Of a DNA stretch of 64,000 nt, positions 61,801 through 64,000 are shown piece after piece. Position numbers and translations under genes: made by a program. The notes under the pieces are model-generated. The model was not told the DNA's origin, ran no database searches, and saw only the letters and a program-made list of their open reading frames with translations. The stretch's first letter is position 1. Every line of letters starts with the position of its first letter. The stretch covers positions 20,212,001 to 20,276,000 of the forward strand of contig JAFFJZ010000003.1 in assembly GCA_018340375.1 (NCBI GenBank). Reading direction: 5' to 3'. The DNA comes from Gonatopus flavifemur. Taxonomy: Eukaryota > Arthropoda > Insecta > Hymenoptera > Dryinidae.

Positions 61801-63025
61801 CGATCATGTATTTACACTGAAAAAAAATGTAGTGGAGGAAAAAGGGTAGTTCGATCTCGCCACGAGGTTGGTTCCACTACACTTTTTTTCAGTGTATATA
61901 TATAATATTTAAATATATTTGATAAAATTTGTATATTTGTTTATTGTATCCACAAATCCATGAGAATGTAATTCTGAAATTTGTGTTTTTTCCATTAATA
62001 TAGGAACGTACATCAACTTTGATCACAACTCCGTTACCTCCGTTACAAGAACGAATGCGCGACGGCATTGCCTCGACATTTTCTATGATCCATGATACCG
62101 TAACCCGTTATTGTAAGAAAATGGCAGCAGAAATGAAACGTTACACTTACGTAACACCTCGCAATTTCATTGAACTTGTTCTGGGATATAAAGAGTAAGT
62201 TACGCGTTTTTTTCAAAGCTCTCAAACTGTAATCACGTGAGTCGTTGAAATGCGCCACGCTAGATTCACATGGTAACATACCTTGACATCATAAAATGAG
62301 CAAATAATGTCCCCTGCAGAATGCTTATTTCGAAACGACATGAATTGGCTCGTCAAGCGAATAAATTACGCGGAGGTCTTTCTCAAATCGACGAGACACG
62401 CAAAAAAGTGACTGAAATGGCAGCTGAGCTAGAAATTACGCAAAAGCAAGTGGAAAGATCGACTAGGGAATGCGAAGAATTCCTCGTTACTATAAGTGAG
62501 ATTCAAATTCCAAGTGATCCCAATACGTGAAAGTGATATTCCTACACGGAAAAAATATTTCATCAGTTGTTAAACTTTAGAAAAATCACTGTGTGATTCT
62601 ATGAAATATTTCCTCCGCGTGAACACCGAAGCGGAGATTCTCAATTTTCAATACGACACCTTCTTATTAGCTATAAAAATAAATAATTTATATTTAAATT
62701 TTAAATTCTCTAATAACAAACCCGAGACAATTTTGCTGTTGAAAAATTCTCGGAGAAAAATTGTTACCTCATTGTCGTATCTATAAAACGCTCCATACAT
62801 TATGTATGAGAAAAAGGGAAAAGGAGAGTAACAGAACTGTCTCAGTTGAAAATTTCATTAAAATATTTTCCAGTTAACCAACAACGCGACGTCGATGAGA
62901 CACAAAAAATCGTCACCGCCAGATCCCATCGTATAGCGGAGGAACAAAAGGAATGTAAAAAACTCGAAGAAATAGCTCGAGCTGATCTGGAAACGGTAGA
63001 ACCTGCTTTGAATGAAGCCATAAAA
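23634..63025 (+). CDS. DNAH2: Axonemal dynein heavy chain DNAH2 (1-beta, inner arm f/I1), 49 exons, cut by right edge
   Basis: The product is the 1-beta heavy chain of the two-headed inner arm dynein, the ATP-driven motor that regulates the waveform of motile cilia and sperm flagella. Drosophila kl-2 is the counterpart. I joined 49 exons into 9,525 nt (3,175 residues) with continuous phase and no stop. The family length is about 4,400, so roughly 1,250 residues lie past the edge. The assignment rests on close agreement with DNAH2 from the tail to the stalk, for example [20 protein letters not shown] and the phrase [15 protein letters not shown], which other axonemal heavy chains lack. Walker A loops: AAA1 about 1854 (GPAGTGKT), AAA2 about 2135 (GESNTAKS, altered), AAA3 about 2470 (GSVGTGKT), AAA4 about 2816 (GTGGSGRQ). 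The start is the first in-frame ATG, giving a Lys/Arg-rich N-terminus. Exon coordinates are in the block entries that follow. The 3/4 junction is uncertain. Confidence 0.95.
24000..26630. other. Body of dynein intron 1
   Basis: This is the first 2.6 kb of the long first intron. I see no exon, RNA gene or clear repeat. It includes a T- and C-rich stretch at about 23930-23980 and otherwise plain AT-rich sequence. Confidence 0.5.
26637..26820. repeat. Interspersed repeat, copy B
   Basis: A diverged copy of the repeat at 4074-4296, in the same orientation, within intron 1 of the dynein gene. Shared words include AATAATTGTGG, GGAAAGTTCC, TATAATTTG-TGGAC and GATTGAAAAAACAATTCCTCC. Confidence 0.55.
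26848..26920. repeat. Short hairpin inside intron 1
   Basis: The arm GCGTTGTTTCGAGTCTT pairs with AAGACTCGAAACAATGCG after a loop of about 15 nt, and pairing continues outward through AGGATGACA and TGTCATCCC. It could be a small MITE. Confidence 0.6.
27059..27298. repeat. Interspersed repeat, copy C
   Basis: A second nearby copy of the same family, closest to copy A at 4074-4296. It has GGTGACAGCAAAGTTCCTCTATGG-like sequence, TAATTTGATGAACTTTTTC and CTCCCCATATTTTTGACAGT at its end. It lies about 100 bp upstream of exon 2. Confidence 0.6.
27925..28622 (+). other. Probable U12-type (minor spliceosome) intron 3
   Basis: The donor at 27925-27933 reads GTATCCTTT, a complete match to the U12 5' splice-site consensus RTATCCTTT. 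A U12-like branch site, TTTTCCTCAAAC, lies at 28601-28612. Joining exon 3 (ending after A at 27924) to 28623 restores phase and gives TWPDS then [13 protein letters not shown], which aligns without a gap to my recollection of vertebrate DNAH2. That end would be AT, not AG or AC, which is rare. A conventional alternative uses donor 27971 (GTCTAC) and acceptor AG at 28646-28647, but it adds a Tyr/Ile run encoded by a TA microsatellite. Confidence 0.55.
29438..30883 (+). other. Dynein intron 5
   Basis: A 1.4 kb intron with donor GTATCT and acceptor CGTACAG. The stretch 30030-30420 is less AT-rich than the rest but shows no exon that fits the dynein alignment, and no clear repeat. Confidence 0.6.
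30884..38791 (+). CDS. DNAH2: DNAH2 exons 6-12: tail, residues 413-931
   Basis: Exons: 30884-31020, 31181-31523, 31985-32504, 33300-33442, 35137-35282, 35412-35505, 38621-38791. This is the DHC_N1-type part of the tail. Exon 6 has [20 protein letters not shown] and ends FAR, matching the stem motif before the variable loop. Exon 7 continues with [13 protein letters not shown] and [16 protein letters not shown]. Exon 8 (520 nt, the longest) covers [16 protein letters not shown] to [14 protein letters not shown]. Exon 9 has [19 protein letters not shown]. Exon 12 has [19 protein letters not shown]. The exon 7 start could be 31178 instead of 31181, adding one Arg. Phases agree at every junction. 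Introns 9 (1.7 kb) and 11 (3.1 kb) hold foldback elements described separately. Confidence 0.88.
33513..33668. repeat. AGCTAAATTT-rich repeat in intron 9
   Basis: About ten TAGCTAAATTT / AAATTTAGCT / AGCTAA words occur in 150 bp, partly in inverted orientation. The style resembles the CAGCTA and TTAGCC words of the repeats at 1105-1222 and 16465-16603. Confidence 0.5.
33956..34435. repeat. Foldback element, CCCGAAGAGAA ends, copy 1 (intron 9)
   Basis: The 480 bp element begins CCCGAAGAGAACACGAAGCTT and ends with the inverse (CTTTTCGTTCTCTTCGGG). The arms run about 190 nt each and share GCGAACTTTCAGAT, AAACGTTTGACAAAGGT and AACATAGATGGAACGT in inverted form, around an AT-rich centre. There is no coding capacity. 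A related copy lies at 37947-38360. Confidence 0.75.
34566..34824. repeat. Foldback element, CCCTG ends (intron 9)
   Basis: The 259 bp palindrome has arms sharing AAGAATTCTTTTTCAA, ACAAGAATAGAATTCTTC and AACTAAT-AATTCAT, at high identity, closing on a central hairpin around GAGTTCTTTGAGA. The termini read CCCTGATAACA and, inverted, CCCTGTTACGG. It sits 130 bp after the CCCGAAGAG element. Confidence 0.75.
36029..36170. repeat. Possible small CACTGTAGAAAAA-ended foldback (intron 11)
   Basis: The right end (AATTTTTCTACAGTG) is the inverse of a CACTGTAGAAAAATT end. TTCTGAATTTTCAG on the left is mirrored by CTGAAAATTCAGTAAAAAATT and CAATTTTCAGAAG. The arms are short and imperfect. Confidence 0.35.
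37947..38360. repeat. Foldback element, CCCGAAGAGAA family, copy 2 (intron 11)
   Basis: The left end reads TCTCGAAGAGAACATGAAGCT and the right end closes with GAAGTTCTTCTCTTCGGGA. The arms share AAACGTTCAGAATAG, CAACATAGATCA, GAACGTT and GACATCC-type words, inverted. Internal words (TTCGACGAAGGT, ATGTCCGCTTGAAAAT) match copy 1 at 33956-34435, so the two are diverged copies of one family. Confidence 0.7.
39115..39483. repeat. Foldback element in intron 12
   Basis: The left arm (CACTCAAGTACCA, then GCGCCAACTCTTCTCATAAATTA) is matched by the inverted right arm (CACTCAAGCGTCA, then GCGCCAACTTTTCTCATAAATTA). The arms are about 65 nt and the spacer is AT-rich and about 240 nt. Confidence 0.7.
39819..43748 (+). 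CDS. DNAH2: DNAH2 exons 13-19: distal tail to start of linker, residues 932-1277
   Basis: Exons: 39819-40011, 40254-40350, 41135-41386, 42011-42138, 42917-43035, 43434-43548, 43615-43748. This helical stretch lies between the DHC_N1 region and the linker. Exon 13 has [20 protein letters not shown]. Exon 14 has [20 protein letters not shown]. Exon 15 has [19 protein letters not shown], close to the DNAH2 ARYTEVANNVQKEETV stretch. Exon 17 has LEKHEVPL. Exon 19 has [20 protein letters not shown] and FFGINHP. Several junctions split codons (for example Glu at 13/14, Arg at 14/15, Lys at 15/16) and all agree in phase. Intron 14 carries an inverted repeat. Confidence 0.88.
40457..40990. repeat. Inverted and direct GGCCTTATTC repeats (intron 14)
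   Basis: ATACAATGCAACTTGTGAATAAGGCC at the left (40457-40482, key words GCAACTTG and GAATAAGGCC) is inverted at the right as GGCCTTATTCGCAGGTTGCA (40963-40982). A third copy, GCGGCCTTATTCAAAGGTTGCA, is near 40857. ACGCTCGGG also recurs. It is probably a decayed foldback element. Confidence 0.55.
43808..49027 (+). CDS. DNAH2: DNAH2 exons 20-28: linker (DHC_N2), residues 1278-1834
   Basis: Exons: 43808-44001, 44069-44297, 44714-44865, 44974-45224, 45469-45689, 45767-45881, 46507-46678, 47487-47662, 48865-49027. This is the linker, the lever that swings across the AAA ring in the power stroke. Hallmarks in order: [40 protein letters not shown], the phrase [46 protein letters not shown] (exon 24, the most conserved linker motif), [49 protein letters not shown], and [20 protein letters not shown] leading into AAA1. 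The start of exon 25 at 45767 adds one Ser before VGG. A GA microsatellite (46867-46895) sits in intron 26. Confidence 0.93.
44406..44568. repeat. Foldback element in intron 21
   Basis: Arms of about 48 nt (44406-44455 and 44521-44568) share CTCATTTTCGACA and AATCAGTGT around a 65 nt loop. The outer bases GTACATGGGTCATCC and, inverted, GTATGTGGATCATTC also pair. Confidence 0.75.
45256..45346. repeat. CTACACGG-ended mini-MITE (intron 23)
   Basis: The 91 bp hairpin has ends CTACACGGAGAGAATATTATC and, inverted, CTACACGGGAAAAATGTTATC. A similar one lies at 62542-62621 in intron 48. Confidence 0.7.
46867..46895. repeat. (GA)n microsatellite in intron 26
   Basis: A run of about 14 GA dinucleotides, continuous apart from its edges. 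Confidence 0.9.
47663..48864 (+). other. Dynein intron 27
   Basis: A 1.2 kb intron with donor GTAAGT and acceptor CATCAG. Its last 330 nt stays open in the frame of exon 28, with Pro/Gly-rich wording unlike dynein. Splicing at 48864/48865 gives the DNAH2 alignment, so I treat the open stretch as intronic, possibly part of a decayed repeat. Confidence 0.6.
49028..50060 (+). other. Dynein intron 28
   Basis: A 1.0 kb intron with donor GTAATT and acceptor TTCAACAG. I see no exon or clear repeat. It includes purine-rich sequence at about 49500-49560. Confidence 0.6.
50061..51736 (+). CDS. DNAH2: DNAH2 exons 29-32: AAA1 motor module, residues 1835-2109
   Basis: Exons: 50061-50285, 50967-51255, 51340-51477, 51566-51736. 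AAA1 is the main ATP-hydrolysing site. Exon 29 carries the intact Walker A loop GPAGTGKT (residues 1854-1861) and ends with the Walker B motif CFDEFNR. Exon 30 has [20 protein letters not shown], the universal dynein sensor-I stretch, then [17 protein letters not shown]. Exon 31 has [20 protein letters not shown]. Exon 32 has [19 protein letters not shown] and [11 protein letters not shown]. The wording [20 protein letters not shown] and [10 protein letters not shown] fits DNAH2 better than the other inner arm chains. All catalytic residues are present. Confidence 0.96.
51819..53809 (+). CDS. DNAH2: DNAH2 exons 33-37: AAA2 module, residues 2110-2435
   Basis: Exons: 51819-52110, 52182-52273, 52830-53033, 53177-53382, 53624-53809. 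AAA2 binds nucleotide structurally in dyneins. The Walker A loop, after [14 protein letters not shown], reads GESNTAKS (residues 2135-2142, nt 51894-51917). The glycine before Lys is Ala, unlike GCTGSGKT in vertebrate DNAH2. Further motifs are [32 protein letters not shown] and [10 protein letters not shown], then [14 protein letters not shown] and [11 protein letters not shown]. Exons 36-37 have [20 protein letters not shown] and [17 protein letters not shown]. The exon 33 start at 51819 was chosen because it keeps phase with exon 32 and gives [10 protein letters not shown]. The acceptor AATAAAG has a weak pyrimidine tract. Confidence 0.93.
53939..56949 (+). CDS. DNAH2: DNAH2 exons 38-43: AAA3 module, residues 2436-2747
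   Basis: Exons: 53939-54158, 54638-54804, 54873-55093, 56447-56556, 56659-56774, 56849-56949. AAA3 gates release of the motor from the microtubule. Exon 38 opens [20 protein letters not shown] and carries an intact Walker A loop GSVGTGKT (2470-2477), then [13 protein letters not shown]. Exon 39 has the Walker B stretch [10 protein letters not shown] and [11 protein letters not shown]. Exon 40 has [13 protein letters not shown]. Exon 41 has [18 protein letters not shown]. Exon 42 has [18 protein letters not shown]. Exon 43 has [12 protein letters not shown]. All phases agree. Intron 40 holds a foldback repeat, and intron 43 (1.5 kb) holds a decayed mariner. Confidence 0.95.
55993..56235. repeat. 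Foldback element in intron 40
   Basis: CCCCTCATTCTGATAAATCT at the left is inverted at the right as AGATTTATCAGAATGAGGG. Weaker pairing continues inward through CCAATGAAAA-type words. The arms are about 85 nt and roughly 75% alike. Confidence 0.6.
57067..58189 (-). mobile_element. Decayed mariner in dynein intron 43
   Basis: The terminal inverted repeats read TAAGGTGTACAACTTTGCTT at the left and, inverted, TTAGGTGTACAATTTTGCTT at the right, flanked by TA on each side. The length of 1,123 bp is below the usual 1.3 kb, indicating internal deletion. The remnant transposase is on the minus strand, antisense to the dynein gene. It belongs to a different mariner lineage from the element at 18294-19580, since both ends and protein differ. 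Confidence 0.9.
57218..58036 (-). pseudogene. Broken mariner transposase
   Basis: Recognisable transposase pieces are spread over several frames on the minus strand. From 58036 down: an N-terminal stretch with [11 protein letters not shown]; a middle part with [20 protein letters not shown]; then [10 protein letters not shown] and [15 protein letters not shown]; then [13 protein letters not shown] and [11 protein letters not shown]. Frames change at several points. The second catalytic Asp region (HDNARPH in intact relatives) is missing between about 57421 and 57462. The third site reads [10 protein letters not shown], which is also altered. It cannot encode an active enzyme. Confidence 0.9.
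58467..62194 (+). CDS. DNAH2: DNAH2 exons 44-47: AAA4 module, residues 2748-3065
   Basis: Exons: 58467-58645, 59264-59563, 60039-60323, 62004-62194. Exon 44 has the pre-AAA4 helix ([20 protein letters not shown]). Exon 45 opens [20 protein letters not shown], with the AAA4 Walker A loop GTGGSGRQ (2816-2823) that axonemal chains typically carry. Its Walker B region reads [16 protein letters not shown], with Glu where the family usually has Asp (FxFxDxQ). [16 protein letters not shown] follows. Exon 46 has [20 protein letters not shown] and [19 protein letters not shown]. Exon 47 ends with [16 protein letters not shown], the approach to the stalk. Intron 46 (1.7 kb) contains an ATA-rich microsatellite and MITEs. 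Confidence 0.95.
60578..60615. repeat. GAT/ATA microsatellite in intron 46
   Basis: GATGATGAT runs into an imperfect ATAATA tract. Confidence 0.85.
61577..61773. repeat. CCCTGGTT-ended MITE (intron 46)
   Basis: The 197 bp element begins CCCTGGTTAAACGAA and ends with the inverse of CCCTGGTTCAAAGAATCCAT. The word ACAATGTTCTG occurs twice inside. A truncated relative lies at 20640-20732. There is no coding capacity. Confidence 0.65.
61813..61896. repeat. Short TACACTGAAAAAAA hairpin MITE (intron 46)
   Basis: An 84 bp palindrome. TACACTGAAAAAAAATGTAG and GTGGA at the left mirror TCCACTACACTTTTTTTCAG and TGTA at the right, with a short loop. Confidence 0.75.
62320..63025 (+). CDS. DNAH2: DNAH2 exons 48-49: start of the stalk (CC1), residues 3066-3175
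   Basis: Exons: 62320-62495 and 62874-63025. They encode the first coiled-coil helix of the stalk that carries the microtubule-binding tip. Exon 48 has [20 protein letters not shown], heptad-like and close to DNAH2 (QANKLRTGLFKIDETREKV). Exon 49 has [20 protein letters not shown] and [13 protein letters not shown], then donor GTATGT. The next exon, expected to start with ALESLNKKDI-like sequence, is not found before 64000, so the gene continues past the edge. A small CTACACGG hairpin MITE sits in intron 48. Confidence 0.94.
62542..62621. repeat. CTACACGG-ended mini-MITE (intron 48)
   Basis: A hairpin of about 80 bp. CTACACGGAAAAAATATTTC is mirrored by GAAATATTTCCTCCGCGTG at the right. It resembles the element at 45256-45346. 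Confidence 0.65.
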
Positions 63026-64000
63026 GTATGTTCTTTCTCCTTTTTTTTTTCTCAATAATTTTACAATCGGATTTTTATGTCTCCCAGAACTGAAATATAA
63101 ATTGACACGTTTACTACTATTACTACTATTATTATTATTATTATTATTCCCAATAAAATCCAACGAACTGATCGAAAATTCGTGCAACGCGAGAAAAAAC
63201 ATCGTTAGGAGGATTGTCTGTGAAAAATTGACTCCAATTGATCTGTTCCGTTTTTTTTTCTTAGCCTCGAACACGTATGTAGGAATATGGGATTGCTTTA
63301 TTATATATTATCGTTGAAGTTTTGATGTTGAAATATGATGTGAGAAAAAGCAAGACGAAAAGAATTAATCTTCGACTTATTGTTAGAGGACGAACAACTG
63401 ATACGAATCGTGTTACGGTTCTGTTTTATTTTATTTCCCTTTTTTCCTACGTTCAATTATTCATTCTTGCTCCATGTTAGATTGTAGTTACTTATGGAAT
63501 ACGATAGAGTATTAACCCACTCATTCGAGAACAAAAAATAGTTAAATGGAGACAACGTGACATTATCGAAACAACGAAATTAATAGAATCTATATCTCGA
63601 CTGTGTAAAATCGAAGTTGTAAGAAAAAAGACAAATAAGAAGAAATTTCAACAATTATTTATGATATCGACAAATTAAATACAAAACTTCGGTTTGATAG
63701 AGAAAATTACAAAAAGATGTACTTTTTCACCTCTGAAGTATAAATACTGTTTTTCCCTACTATGCAATTCATAAAGAAATCACGAAAGTTGCAAATTCTG
63801 CACACGTTCTATTTTGCGGAACCTACATTTATGTAATCAAATGGAATGTAAAATGTTTTATGTTGTACATGGATTATATTTTATCTGTATTTACAATTTC
63901 GTTCGTTTCATGATGAGTAAGAATCAGATAATTATCGATTATCAGTGTCAGCAAGATAAATATTAAGGTACATGTAATATAATGAATAAATTGGTATTTT
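63026..64000 (+). other. Dynein intron 49, open at the window edge
   Basis: The intron starts GTATGT and shows no acceptor followed by stalk-like coding sequence before 64000. It contains a TTA/CTA trinucleotide microsatellite at 63111-63148. Confidence 0.7.

Noticed and set aside
1..64000. CRISPR array, bacterial operons or viral insertion
   Set aside because: No evenly spaced identical repeats with unique spacers, no compact gene strings and no viral protein motifs were seen.

Overview
The window is an AT-rich, intron-rich animal sequence, most likely from an insect. The evidence is one very large multi-exon gene with GT-AG introns, full-length and decayed mariner transposons, and many AT-rich inverted-repeat elements. 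The intact mariner resembles those common in Hymenoptera, so a wasp, bee or sawfly is my best guess, but the sequence alone does not settle this. No CRISPR array, bacterial operon, rRNA or intact tRNA gene was seen.

Positions 1 to about 23,600 appear intergenic, or lie in introns of a gene whose exons I could not see. They hold a series of repeats: a foldback element rich in AGATCT (392-707), a 1.1 kb CACTGTA-ended element with a tRNA-like piece inside (2552-3655), adjacent long palindromes (5753-6514), a CCCTGGTG-ended element that also contains a tRNA-like piece (8504-8993), and a roughly 0.7 kb palindrome (9110-9800). A complete mariner with TA duplications and an intact 342-codon transposase lies at 18294-19580 on the minus strand.

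From 23634 to beyond the right edge, the plus strand carries one gene for an axonemal dynein heavy chain. I could place 49 exons. Their lengths and phases join into 9,525 nt (3,175 codons) with no break. The sequence matches DNAH2, the 1-beta heavy chain of the two-headed inner arm dynein f/I1 (Drosophila kl-2). The exons cover the tail, linker, AAA1 to AAA4 and the start of the stalk. The microtubule-binding tip, second stalk helix, AAA5, AAA6 and C-terminus lie past position 64000. The product would power bending of sperm flagella and sensory cilia.

Two points in the gene stand out. Intron 3 starts with a perfect minor-spliceosome (U12) donor but has no AG at the position where the protein alignment puts its end. 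AAA2 has lost the conserved glycine of its Walker A loop. The introns carry a decayed mariner and roughly a dozen foldback (MITE-like) elements, two of them copies of one family.
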